This document shows positions 36,696-45,760 of a stretch of 64,000 nt of DNA, piece by piece (within the stretch, counting starts at the first letter, position 1; each line of letters opens with the position of its first letter). The notes below the pieces were generated by a model. That model was not told the DNA's origin and made no database searches. It was given only the letters and a program-made list of their open reading frames with translations. The DNA comes from JBKQVT01 sp963804825. GTDB taxonomy: Bacteria > Planctomycetota > Planctomycetia > Pirellulales > Thermoguttaceae. The stretch spans positions 248,001 to 312,000 of the forward strand of contig CAWDRV010000006.1 in assembly GCA_963804825.1 (NCBI GenBank), read 5' to 3'. The translations under genes were made by a program, and so were the position numbers.

Positions 36696-37951
36696 CTATT
36701 CTATCCCGCCGCTGCGGCAACGTCGAGCACTTCCGACAGCCGGGCGGTCGTCGCGGCTGAGCAAGACCAGCAACAGCGTCAGCGTTCTCAGGGCGTCGGG
36801 CAGGGGCAGACGGCCGACCGCGTGCCAATAGCGTCCGCTGGGCCCGCCGCCAAGGACGGCGTGTTGGTCGCGCATGGCCGCGGCCATGGCGGCACGGGTG
36901 GCGGCGCTGCCGACGGGTCGCCCGCCGGTGGCAGCGATCTTTTCGAGCAGCGTCGGCGAAGTCCCTTCTTCGACGACCACCGTGCCGTTGGAACGGCCTT
37001 CCGGCGATGCCCGATCGGCCAGCAGATGCCGGGCCAACAGCAGCAACAGCGCCTCGGGCGGCACAGCGCGGCCCTGCTCGTCCCAGAGGCGGCAGGTCTC
37101 GCCGTCGTCGCCGATGCGGAAGCCGAAATGGGCGTGCTCCGCCCGCACCTGCTCGCCCACCCGTGGACCCGTCCCGGCCGCCGCATGAACGGTGACCGCG
37201 ACTGCCGCCGTGAGTTTGCGGAGGTATTCGAGCACCGGCGGGCAACGGGCGTCGAGCACCAAACGCAGCGGGCGCAGGGCATGATAATAGGGCGACAACG
37301 TGGCCAGGTACGCGGCCTCGGCCTGGACCCGCCGCAACGAGCCGTAGCGCCGCGCGGGGCGATCGGCATGGGCTTGGCTGATGCTGCTCGATGGCGTCGA
37401 GCCACGGGCCGCGGGAGATGGGACAAGGCCCGGGGGCGAAAAACTTCAAGCCGGCTTGCTGCGGCTCTCCGCTCGGATTGCCCACCAGGACCCCGCCCGA
37501 GGCGTCGAGTCGCTCGATCGCCGACATCAGACACGCCGCGCTGGCCGGACCGATGTCGATCAGGTCGCAGCCGGCCCAACGGAGCCCTTCGCCGGCCGCC
37601 GCGACCCACGGGGCCCCGATCGGACGGCCGTCGCCGGCGATCACGGCCAGCGGCCACGCGGCGTCGAAGTTCTGTCGCAGACACAGGCCCAAGGCGGCGG
37701 CCATTCGGCCCACGTCGGCCTGGGTCCAATTCATTGCCTTGGACGCCGCCGGCGCCTTCGTCATGGAATCGCGGCCGCATCGGGGCCCGCTGGGCCACTT
37801 CCCGGAGCCGCTTGATCTGCCGGGCCGGAAGGGTGCCCGTATCGGCGGCCCGCGGGCAGCGACGGCAACCGGCATGGAACCGGGCCAATCGCCCCAAGTG
37901 GACGGCGCGGCTGATCGGGTATTTGGCGTCCGGGCAGCGATATTCGGTCAT
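36696..37951 (-). CDS. Phosphomannomutase-like protein with N-terminal Cys motif (frameshifted)
   Basis: About 417 residues after two extra bases at about 37375 and 37720 are removed. The N-terminus, MTEYRCPDAKYPISRAVHLG then FHAGCRRCPRAADTGTLP, carries clustered cysteines. From about residue 70 it resembles alpha-D-phosphohexomutases: the FDAAWPLAVIAGDGRPIGAP region, PNPSGEP-like loop LVGNPSGEPQQAGLKFF, and the metal loop GFRIGDDGETCRLWDE (DGDxD variant). The usual phosphoserine loop TASHNP is not evident, so it may be a catalytically altered relative. It lies 128 bases from the aminotransferase gene. Confidence 0.65.
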
Positions 37952-38096
37952 TATTAGGATGGGGCAAGCGAGCGGCCGCGTTTGTCCCGGCGGTTGGAAA
38001 GACACCATAAGCCAAACGGCTGGACGAGGTCAAGACCAGACGCCGCTGTTCGCGGATGAAGGTCGGTGAGCGATGCCCACTCGACGTTCTCGACGC

Positions 38097-39290
38097 CTAC
38101 CGGACGCGGCAATGGAACCGAATCACGCCCCCCTCGCCGGGCTTCAGCGGATCGGTCAACTGGCAGCGGACCACCAGCGAATCGCCCTCGTTGGGCCCGG
38201 TGGAGAACTTGGCGCTCGACGCTGCACTGGGCACTGTTGGGAATGTATTCCAACCGCGTGCTCAGGCTGTCGAGCATGGAGACGTTGTGGATGGCCTGGT
38301 TGCCGACGTTGTCGAAGCGGATGGTGAAATCGACCTCGTCGCCCGGCTCGGCGAACGGCGTGGAAGCGACCTTGACGACGCGCAGCCGCGGGCTGGCCGG
38401 CTCCTGGTCCAAGGCATAGACGGAAGCCGACCTTGGTGCTGCCGTTTTCGACCATGGCCGCGCGGCGTTCGAGCATGACCTGGACGGATTGCTTGTGCGA
38501 CCAGGCCAAGGCGGCGTCGCTGGCGCGAATCAGCCAGGCGGTCTCCGACTTGGCGAGAATCCCATGGCGAATGATGGAGAGGTTCTCGTAGGGCTTGAAG
38601 CGGTCTTGGAAACCGAGCGGACCCAGCGCCGCCGAGACCGCACCGGAATCCAGCTTCGTCCGAAAGCCGGCGGCCGGCACGGCGCCGATGTTGTCGCCGA
38701 TCGGGAGGTCCTGATGCCTGGCGACGACGATTTGTTCCACCCTGGGGGCCACCAACTTGACCGGCTCGTGGACGGCGGCGGAGCGTTCGATCTGGACCTG
38801 GTCCTCGAGGTTGACCACTTGGCGCACGGCGTTGAACCGTGGGCTGTACAGGTAGACGGGATTGCTCGGCTGCACGCGGGTCTGGCCGTCGGGGGTCTCG
38901 AACCGGGCGACCGTGTCTTCCATCTGCAAGCCGCGGATTTCAACGCGGCTGCCGGCGGTCACCGGCGGGCCGAGATGGCCGCCGTCGCGGACGTATTCGT
39001 CCTTCGGCCAGGGCGTGCTGATGCCCGGCGGCGACCAGGGACCCGTCGGGGTGTACGGCACGGGGACGCCTTTTTCCATGCCCGGCGGGCCCATCGGCGC
39101 GGTCATGGCGGCCGTGGCCTGCTCGCCGGTGAACTGCCTCCGGCGGCAGCATCGCGTAGCCGCTGGAGCGGACACCGCTCAGATCGACGGGCGGCGGAAC
39201 GGCGCTGCGGCAGGAGCAAAGGATCAGCACCCCGACGGCAATGACTGCCAGCCGCCAGAAACGGGGCCAGGGAAGCGACGTGGGATTCAT
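38097..39290 (-). CDS. DUF11 (OmcB-like) lipoprotein, frameshifted
   Basis: About 396 residues after three extra bases at about 38195, 38415 and 39145 are removed; the span is then a multiple of three. The signal is a lipoprotein leader (LAVIAVGVLILCSCRS). A Pro/Gly-rich part follows (MTAPMGPPGMEKGVPVPYTP), then a surface-type region, and at the C-terminus a DUF11 module: RLRVVKVASTPFAEPGDEVD, FTIRFDNVGNQAIHNVSMLD, and KFSTGPNEGDSLVVRCQLTD. DUF11 units occur in outer-envelope proteins including chlamydial OmcB. The ATG overlaps the stop of the next gene upstream (ATGA), so it is translated with it. Confidence 0.75.
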
Positions 39291-40068
39291 GGCTGCGTTT
39301 TCCCCGGCAATAGAGCAGGTGGAACGGCGGATCGGACGCAGCGGCGCGCGGAGCGGACTCGGCCGCCGCCTTCTTGGCCGGCGGCGCGGCCTTCGGCTTC
39401 TCCGGGACGACCGCCCGCGGCGGATACGGCACGTACGGCGGCGAGCCGAAAAAGAACGTCTTATCGACGCTCGGATCGGGAAGCCGTCCGCCCAGGCGGA
39501 GAATCGCCACCGGACGCCCCAGCGTATCGGCGACCGCCAAGGGGTCTTGGCCCGGCGCCGCCTCGAACCAGCTTTGCGACTTGTCGATTTCCCGCGAGGG
39601 CAAGGCGTTGCGAGGATCTTCCACGTAGATCACGCGGGTGACGAACTTGCCGTGCAGCGCCAGCGACAGGTCTTCCTGGGTCAACTCGACGGGAATGGCG
39701 AAGCGGGATTCCTGGCCGGGCGGGGCGTAGAGGCGGTCGATCACCTCGATGCTGGGGAAGACTTCCAGTCCTTCGGCGCCCTCGGGCAGGGGAATGTTGG
39801 TGACGCGCAGACGATAGACGGAGCCGATGAGCAGCCCGGCGCGGCAGGGCGCCGCTTGCGGCTTTCCGAATTGGTCGGCGCTAGCCAGCGAGATCAAGGC
39901 TCCTTGCGGGGCCTTGATCTCTACTGGCTGGAAGAACCCGGGCAATGGTCCGCCCCGCTGGAGTTGCCGGCTACCAATCGCTCCCGGCGGCATGACACCT
40001 TGATGCCAGTAGTGGACGCCCGGCTGCTGGGCCCGGAGCGTGGCCGAGCCCGCACAGCAGAGGAGCAC
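39287..40068 (-). CDS. Secreted protein of the FVTRVIYVEDP family
   Basis: About 260 residues. A short leader (LLCCAGSATLRAQQ, probably a signal peptide whose start is at the ATG at 40081, in another frame after an indel) precedes a beta-rich domain: GALISLASADQF, YRLRVTNIPLPEGAEGLEVF, AIPVELTQEDLSLALHGKFV, TRVIYVEDPRNALP, and DTLGRPVAILRLGGR. A Pro/Ala/Lys tail ends near the ATGA overlap with the DUF11 gene; an indel near there puts the last few residues in doubt. It shares the order and core motifs with the gene at 40475, which marks the two as paralogues. No enzyme motif is visible. Confidence 0.65.
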
Positions 40069-40177
40069 GACTTGTCATCATGCCGGCAAGCCGCATCGGA
40101 AGATGCGGTCTCATCGTTGCCGGCCAGCGGAGTTGGGGGACCATAGTCACGAGTTGTCAGGGTTGGCGCACTTCCAA

Positions 40178-40221
40178 GGGGACAGTCCCATTTTCGTCGG
40201 ACGAAAATTGGGACAGTCCCC
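40178..40221. repeat. GGGGACAGTCCC palindromic repeat
   Basis: GGGGACAGTCCCATTTTCG, TCGG, then CGAAAATTGGGACAGTCCCC. One of four copies in the window; the gap between the two secreted-protein genes (40082-40474) is made almost only of such repeats. Confidence 0.85.
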
Positions 40222-40263
40222 CATGTTCTTTGTCAATCCTTGCCGGCGCATTTTGGAACGGAA

Positions 40264-40324
40264 GGGGACAGTCCCGTTTTCGCCCGACCATGCTTCGCAT
40301 GGCGACCGAAATCGGGACAGTCCC
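40264..40324. repeat. GGGGACAGTCCC palindromic repeat, longer variant
   Basis: GGGGACAGTCCCGTTTTCGC, then the inserted hairpin CCATGCTTCGCATGG, and CGAAATCGGGACAGTCCCC. The inner CCATGCTTCGCATGG is also found in the repeats at 32455 and 44670, showing that one family has been inserted in another. Confidence 0.8.
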
Positions 40325-40364
40325 CTGGTAATGCGTCGTAACAGAACAAGTTGACCAATCGTGT

Positions 40365-40425
40365 CCAGGAGGACAGGCATTCTTGCCTGTCTTTTCCAGC
40401 CAGACAGGAATGTCTGGCCTCCTGG
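40365..40425. repeat. CCAGGAGG...CCTCCTGG inverted repeat
   Basis: CCAGGAGGACAGGCATTCTT, GCCTGTC, TTTTCCAG, CCAGACAGGAATGTCTGG, CCTCCTGG. Outer arms of 8 bp enclose two small hairpins (GACAGGC/GCCTGTC and CCAGACA/TGTCTGG). Confidence 0.7.
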
Positions 40426-40474
40426 TTCGGACAGTTTCATTCGTTACGACGCCTACTCTCGTTTTGGAAAAGTT

Positions 40475-41537
40475 CTAATCTCTCGGTTCGGCCTGCTCGG
40501 TGCAGGGGGCCTGGCCGTCCGCGGCCCGCGGGGCTCGCCCCGCCACGGTGGTCCGTTCCACGATGCGAGACGTGATCGGGCGGCTGCGGATAGCAGTAGC
40601 CGGGCTTCTGTTTCACATCGATCTCCATCTTGTGGGTCGGTTCGGGTATCTTCACCTTCGTATGGTTGGCGATGGTGTGGCTCTGCAATCCGGCCGGGAT
40701 TCCCAACGGCACGTGGGGCGGACCCGGCAGTCCGATGGGCGTGCCGCACATCGGCATCCCATACTGCGGCATCGTCACGCCCGCAACGTAACCCGGAGGT
40801 GCGCCATAGCAAGGGCATCCACCCATCGGGCAGGCCAAGGGGGCTTGATAGCAGGTCGCGGTGACGCCGTCGCCCGCGGCGCCGGCGGCAGCAGGAAGCT
40901 GCAAGTCCTTGTTGCCCAGGCGAACGACCGCCAGGATCGCTCCGTGACGGGTCGCTTCGATGATCGGGTCCTTGCCCGGCTCCAACCGCGTGCTGACCAG
41001 GGTCTCGACGCCGGCCAGGGCCAGCTCCTGGGACTCCGGATTGGGCAAGTAAACGACCTTGGTGACAAAATTGCCGCTCAGGACCTGCTCGAAATCCTCT
41101 TCCGTGAACTGGACCGGAATGGCACTGTGGGCCAAGAAGGCCTCGGTCCGCGGCACGACTGCCGCGACTTCCACCGTCGGATACAGTTCGATGCCAGGCC
41201 GGCCCGCAATATTCGAGAGCTTCAGGCGATAGATGGCTCCCTGCGGGAAGCTGTAGCGGGCGGGCAGAACCAGCGGTTCGGAATCGAACCGACCCGGAGA
41301 GGTCACGTCCCAACGGATTTCCATGCCCTCGGGGCTTTGGAACCAGAGTTGCGACGCCGCCGACGGGCTGGGTACCGACGGCTGATAGACCATGACGCCG
41401 GGGCCGGGACCATCCACGCCCGGACCGGGATGCATCATCATTTGCGCCGGCGGCAAATGGCTGCCTCGGATGGGACCACTGCAGCCTGTGATTGCCATGA
41501 CCACGACACACAACCAAGACACGCCGAAGATCCTCAT
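40475..41537 (-). CDS. Lipoprotein paralogue of the adjacent secreted protein (frameshifted)
   Basis: About 353 residues after one extra base at about 40572 is removed, giving a C-terminus TSRIVERTTVAGRAP instead of an out-of-frame tail. The leader MRIFGVSWLCVVVMAITGCS has lipobox ITGC. Then come FPQGAIYRLKLSNIAGRPGI, IPVQFTEEDFEQVLSGNFV, TKVVYLPNPESQELALAG and ATRHGAILAVVRLGNKDL. Each of these aligns with the gene at 39287, so these are paralogues. A Gly/Pro/Cys-rich tail follows (CYQAPLACPMGGCPCYGAPP). Probably anchored to a membrane and part of the same envelope system as the DUF11 gene. Function unknown. Confidence 0.7.
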
Positions 41538-41769
41538 TGGATTCCCCCCTTAACTGACATGGACGCTATGGCAGCGCTGTCCTACAATGCGATTCCCGCA
41601 TTTTGCCCGGATACCCCCAGCGTCAAACTCGACGCCCTGCCATGCAGCAGGGGCGCCCGGCGCAAGCCGCGAACGAACCGCGTACTCTTCTGACGTGTAT
41701 TGGTCGGCCTGTTACAACGCGAATCTTTGGCAAATCCGCTACAACCTGCAAAAAGATGTAATCGCCGTT

Positions 41770-42773
41770 ATGTTGCCCATCTTGCCGATCTTCTGCCTTC
41801 TTGCAGCACCCCCTTTCTTCCAAGGCAACGGCGACCGACCAACTTGGGCCCCAAACCCCCCGGTTTATCAGCAAAAGGAGCGGCCGCCCTCGGGCAACGC
41901 GGCCGCCAGCGCCGGCCATCGGCGGCGGTGGCCATGCCGACCGCTCCCCGGGCAGCCACACCCCAAGAGGTCCTCGAAGCCGCCGTGCGGGCCATGGAAA
42001 GTCACCGCTCGATCTCCGCCAGGATCGGGCAGCAAGTCCACCTCTTCGACAAGCAGTTGCGGGGATCGGGCAGCTACCTCGAACTCCGCCAGTCCAACGT
42101 CCCGCTGATACGCATGGAATTGCGAATCCCGATCGGCGATCAGGTCTCCAGCCTGTTGCAGGTTTGCGACGGCAAAAAATTGTGGAGTTATTGCGAGCTG
42201 TCGGACAGGGCGACGCTGACCTACATCGATGCGGTTCGCGCCACCCGCGCGTTGCGCAAGGCGGCCGCCATGCCCAATCGGAATCCCGCGGCCGTGCTGC
42301 CCGGGTTGGGCGGCCTGTCGAAACTGCTTCGCGGGCTGGACGCCAATTTCCGCTTCACCTCGGTCGAGCGCGGGCGGTTTCGACAAGTGCCGGTCTGGAA
42401 AATCGAGGGCGGCTGGCAGACGGCCCGACTCATCCAGTTGCTGCCCAAGCAGAAAGACGCCATCGAGCACGGCAAGCCCCCCGATCTGAAACGCCTTCCC
42501 CAGTACGTTCCCGACCGCGTCGTCCTGCTGCTGGGACAAGAGAACCTCTTCCCCTACCGCATCGAGTATTGCCGCGCCGCGGAAAAGAAAGAGGGCTCAG
42601 CCGAAGCGGACGACACGCAGGCGATCGTCACCATGGACCTCTACGACGTGAGTTTCGATGCCCCGATCGCCCCCCAGCGGTTCTTCTACAATCCCGGCAA
42701 CGTGGAATCCAGCGATCAGACGAAGGGCTTCATCCAATCGTTGGGGGTGAACGAAGAGGGAATTAGGGATTGA
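41770..42773 (+). CDS. LolA-like periplasmic carrier (frameshifted)
   Basis: About 334 residues with a signal peptide (MLPILPIFCLLAAPPFFQGN) in the frame that opens at 41770; an indel near 41925 moves to the frame of AATPQEVLEAAVRAMESHRS. The core resembles the LolA/LppX half-barrel: ISARIGQQVHLFDKQLRGSG, MELRIPIGDQVSSLLQVCDG, LWSYCELSDRATLTYID, and TMDLYDVSFDAPIAPQRFFY. LolA carries lipoproteins to the outer membrane; this relative may do so or carry another lipid. It converges on the LolB-like gene at 42872. An alternative start at 41700 without a signal peptide was not preferred. Confidence 0.65.
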
Positions 42774-42871
42774 GGAAGGCGGAAGGCGGAAGGCGGAAGG
42801 CGGAAGGCGGAAGGGGTGGACTCTCCATGCCGTGCGGCGCGGGCGTATCGCTTGCGGTTTCGCAAGACCGG
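42774..42871. repeat. Repeat cluster: GGAAGGCGG array and TTGCGGTTTCGCAA hairpin
   Basis: After GGGATTGAGGAAGGCGGAAG come about five GGAAGGCGG units, then CGCTTGCGGTTTCGCAAG (42849-42866), a perfect CTTGCG/CGCAAG hairpin. The cluster fills the gap between the convergent LolA- and LolB-like genes and its last bases precede the stop of the latter. Confidence 0.75.
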
Positions 42872-43788
42872 CTACCTTGCGTTCCGAGATTGCCACTGCC
42901 CCGCGGCCGCGGGCGGACCCGCCGCAGGGCGCCAGCCGCAAATGGGGATCGCACAGGTCGATGGCCTGGTATCCGGCAAGCCTCGGCATCGTCCACAGAT
43001 CGGTCGGATGGTCCGGCAAGCAGTTGACTTGCACGTTGCCAAGTTCGATCCGCAGCGAGAACTGGGCCGACGGCACGGAAATGCGGACGGCCGTGGGCAT
43101 GGCCAGCCCGGTCGCGGGGTCGCGACGATAGCCCTCCGAAATCGAACTGGCCTGCAAACGCCCTTGGGCGTCGTAGACGTACTGCTCCAGGATCCGCGCC
43201 GTGACCGCGTCGAGGATCGTGATCTTGGTCGTCGGGCCGTTGGGCGTTTCCCGAATGGCGCGAAGCTCCAGCCGATCATGGGGCACTGCCCGCGGCGGAC
43301 CCTGATACGGCAATCCGGGATCGAGCAGCCCGACGCCCAAGGCGTCGATGAGCCACTCGGGCTCGACGGGAATCATCGCTCGGGCCGGGCAAGTGGCGAA
43401 CTGATCGTGACGGCAATAGAAGATGGCCGGCGGCTGGCTGCGGCGGACCCAGAACCAAAACAATCTCGTCGTTGCTGCCCAAATCGACTTCCGGCCCCGT
43501 CAGGCCCATGTCGCCGCGGAGCCGCAGTCGCCAAGGCCGTTGAAACGCCAGGCTTGCCCGGAGGGTTGGCGCCCCCGGGATGCTGAGCGCGGCTTGGTTC
43601 GTCGTGAAGGAATGGATCTGGGAGTTGACTTGGTTGACGGTCTGGATCACCTGTTCCAAGCTGGGCGAAGGCGGCAACACCCGCGGTTCCGGAGTCATGA
43701 ACCGCTGAAACCACGAACAACCGGCGCCGCAAAGCGTCATCAGCCCGGTCAGCACCGCCAGCGACAGGCCGCGTCGATATCCGTTCAT
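42872..43788 (-). CDS. LolB-like lipoprotein (frameshifted)
   Basis: About 304 residues after removal of two extra bases (about 43455 and 42900), which fits the span. A lipoprotein leader (LAVLTGLMTLCGAGCSWF) is followed by a LolA/LolB-type fold: LEQVIQTVNQVNSQIHSFTT, ALSIPGAPTLRASLAFQRPW, RLRLRGDMGLTGPEVDLGSN, and EQYVYDAQGRLQASSISEGY. LolB accepts lipoproteins at the outer membrane from LolA; the pairing with the convergent LolA-like gene supports a role there, but a true assignment needs structure comparison. A GCTTGCGG repeat abuts the stop. Confidence 0.62.
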
Positions 43789-43854
43789 GGAACCTGCTCG
43801 CTCTTGTTCAACGACAACCAAGGCTATGGCGTGATTTTTTGGTATAAGGATTCC

Positions 43855-43991
43855 ACGCAAAGGCGCCAAGACGCAAAGGCGCCAAGGTACGGAAAAGAAG
43901 AGAGGAAAGGTCGGATTGCGCCACGCTCCGTCGATTTATCCATTACCTCCTCTTCCTTTGCGGCTTCGCGCCTTGCGCCTTTGCGTGAGAT
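43855..43991. repeat. CGCAAAGGCGCCAAG inverted repeat
   Basis: ACGCAAAGGCGCCAAGACGC, AAAGGCGCCAAGG on one side and GCGCCTTGCGCCTTTGCGTG (reverse complement order) on the other, about 75 bases apart. This CGCAAAG family is known from many bacterial genomes. It forms a long stem between the LolB-like gene and the gene at 44069. Confidence 0.75.
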
Positions 43992-44068
43992 ACTTCTCGC
44001 GGTACCGTTGCCAACACGCTGGTTTTGTTTTCCCAATTCCAGGACACCTTCATGTCATTGAGCGACGC

Positions 44069-44542
44069 CTACTCCAACAGCCTCGCCAGTTCTTGTTGAA
44101 TTGCGTCGATTCTCGCCTGATCGGGGAGGATCACGGGGACTTCATACGTGGCGTCGCGCCGCGGACAGTGCAAAACGAGCACTTCGCCGCCCGGGGCGCT
44201 TCGCTCGTCTTCCTCCAGCCGGAACACCCGACGGCGGACCAGCAACAGCGCCAACACGTAACGCATGTCCTGCCGGTCGGGCTGATCGGCCAACTCGTCG
44301 AAAAACTGCAAGAGCACGTCGTTCGGGGCCCCCTGCGGCCGCTTGACGCCCGCGTCGGGAAGCTGCGACTGCCACCAACCGACCGCTCCCGGCGGCGGCG
44401 ATGCCCAAGCCTCGACGGCGTAGTCATAGCGGCGCAGTTCGGCCCCCTCGACCAGCAAGACCGAGTAGAACTTCTCGCCCGGGGCGAATTCCCGGCCGCT
44501 CACCGTGCAACGTCGCGTGGATCGCTGGACTTCGTAATCCAT
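44069..44542 (-). CDS. Unrecognised conserved protein
   Basis: 157 residues. I do not recognise the family. It starts MDYEVQRSTRRCTVSGREFA, with a Cys-containing strand, then GEKFYSVLLVEGAELRRYDY, and a helical C-terminus (DVLLQFFDELADQPDRQDMR, YVLALLLVRRRVFRLEEDE). It has no signal peptide and is probably cytoplasmic. It is the sole gene between two repeat clusters (43855-43991 and 44578-44705), so no operon partner is visible. Codon use matches the neighbours, so it is likely a true gene. Confidence 0.65.
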   Translation of the reverse strand: MDYEVQRSTRRCTVSGREFAPGEKFYSVLLVEGAELRRYDYAVEAWASPPPGAVGWWQSQLPDAGVKRPQGAPNDVLLQFFDELADQPDRQDMRYVLALLLVRRRVFRLEEDERSAPGGEVLVLHCPRRDATYEVPVILPDQARIDAIQQELARLLE

Positions 44543-44577
44543 GAGGGCGGAAGGCTACCCGAAATCGCCCCCGGGTT

Positions 44578-44705
44578 CAAGACACACTTGGTCCCCCTCT
44601 CCCTCCGGGAGAGGGTCGGGGTGAGGGCGGGCTAATTGATGGCCTGACCCGCTATTGGTGGGACTCGGGACCATGCTTCGCATGGTGCCCCTCTTCCCAC
44701 CCTAC
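44578..44705. repeat. Repeat cluster: CCCTCTCCC hairpin and CCATGCTTCGCATGG
   Basis: CCCCCTCTCCCTCCGGGAGA, GGG is followed by a short piece of the GGTGGG...CCCACCC family (44660-44705) that contains CCATGCTTCGCATGG. It lies directly downstream of the small gene at 44709 on the minus strand. Confidence 0.7.
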
Positions 44706-44708
44706 ACC

Positions 44709-44942
44709 CTAACGAGCCGTGAAGAACCGGCAGTCGGTGCCCCCTGGACCGATGGCGATGTGGACCTGGCGGAAGCATTTTGGGCAGCGTCCCTCGTAGG
44801 CGGTCTCCGTCCGATTCACGTAGACCCGGGTATAGACATCGCAGCAGGCGAAGTGGATGCCGACGAACCGCCGCGAGCCGGCACGTTCGGTCTCCGGCGG
44901 CTGCCCGTCGTCGCTGGACATGTCCAAGTGGTCGCCGCTCAT
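44709..44942 (-). CDS. Small conserved Cys-rich protein
   Basis: 77 residues from the ATG at 44942. It has the pattern RRFVGIHFACCDVYTRVYVN, RTETAYEGRCPKCFRQVHIA, IGPGGTDCRFFTAR with a CPKC pair and a CC pair, so it may bind a metal. Proteins of this type occur in planctomycetes with no known role. No signal peptide is seen. It stands alone, followed by a gene-free stretch up to the leu leader. Confidence 0.65.
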   Translation of the reverse strand: MSGDHLDMSSDDGQPPETERAGSRRFVGIHFACCDVYTRVYVNRTETAYEGRCPKCFRQVHIAIGPGGTDCRFFTAR

Positions 44943-45208
44943 CTTTCCCAAACTACGCTGTTGTCGCAGACTGTTATTATTGGGCCTTGGCAAGGTCGTT
45001 GGGGACAAGGATCAGGCGGGTTTGTTCCTATACCCGATTTGCAGAATATCGAAAAGGCCGACCTGGGCGTTTTCCCTCCGTCGAATTTACCCTGTAACGT
45101 GGTCTCCGGTTCTGTCAGGATAGCCGGCCGCTCGGCTGATGAAAAGACGGAGATATGCTGGCAGGCTTTTCCTCCAGATTGTGTTGTGCCGCCGGTGCTA
45201 ACCGCCTT

Positions 45209-45406
45209 AGCCCCGAAGGGGCGACAGTCAATAGCCAGGGGCGTCAGCCCCTGGTGTGAGGAACACGCGATCGCCGTAAGCCCCGAAGGGGCGACAGAAA
45301 TAGGGAAATCGGCGATTCTGCCGCCCCTTCGGGGCTCGCTCGTCCGTTCTCGGAACCGTCCCAGGGGCTGACGCCCCTGGCTATTGACTGCCGCCCCTTC
45401 GGGGCT
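45209..45406. repeat. Long inverted repeat, GCCCCGAAGGGGC family
   Basis: Left arm 45209-45254 (AGCCCCGAAGGGGCGACAGT, CAATAGCC, AGGGGCGTCAGCCCCTGG) and right arm 45361-45406 are reverse complements over 46 bases. Between them are two more half-copies at 45279-45297 and 45322-45336. The whole can fold into one very long hairpin with sub-hairpins. The 657-base stretch 44943-45599 holds no gene other than this and the leu promoter. Confidence 0.85.
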
Positions 45407-45524
45407 TATGTGACAACTGCATTACCTGTTCGCCATCCCGTCGAAAAGACCGATTTACGGATCGATCACGCCACACAGGGGGGTATCAATCCGTGGGCGG
45501 GCATTTCCGCGCTCCAAAATCTCC

Positions 45525-45553
45525 TTGACACCGACGGTTTCGGCTGATAGAGT
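45525..45553 (+). promoter_or_regulatory. Promoter of the leuA operon
   Basis: TTGACA (45525-45530), 17 bases, TAGAGT (45548-45553). The -35 is a perfect match to the sigma-70 consensus and the spacing is ideal; transcription would start at about 45560 and include the leader peptide at 45600. Confidence 0.75.
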
Positions 45554-45599
45554 GGTCATACACGGCTGAAATGTCGAAATCGGTCGTGGAGGAGTTCTC

Positions 45600-45662
45600 G
45601 TGAGCCAGTTGCGAACCTTATTGCCGTTGTTATTGCTGGCTTTAGCCAGCCGTCGGCCGTAA
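45600..45662 (+). CDS. leuL: Leucine-rich leader peptide of leuA (attenuator)
   Basis: A 20-residue ORF, MSQLRTLLPLLLLALASRRP, with eight leucines including three TTA and four TTG codons, in a GC-rich genome where TTA should be rare. GTG start with GGAGGAG 5-6 bases upstream. Its codons lie inside a hairpin: GCGAACCTTA (45611-45620) is the exact complement of TAAGGTTCGC (45660-45669), and a terminator follows at 45701. Ribosome stalling at leucine codons under leucine starvation would decide the fold, as in classical leu and ilv attenuators. Too short for normal gene finding. Confidence 0.82.
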   Translation: MSQLRTLLPLLLLALASRRP

Positions 45663-45700
45663 GGTTCGCGCGTACTCCCCGACAAGCGGAAGAACAATCG

Positions 45701-45735
45701 AGCCCCAAGGCGGACCAAGCCTTGGGGCTTTTTTT
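45701..45735 (+). terminator. Rho-independent attenuator of leuA
   Basis: AGCCCCAAGG (45701-45710), loop CGGACCAAG, CCTTGGGGCT (45720-45729), then seven T (45729-45735). A perfect 10-bp stem plus T-tract, 26 bases before the leuA ATG. It lies between the leader peptide and leuA, exactly where an attenuation terminator must be. Confidence 0.85.
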
Positions 45736-45760
45736 ATGGTATTGAACAAGGAACCCCACC

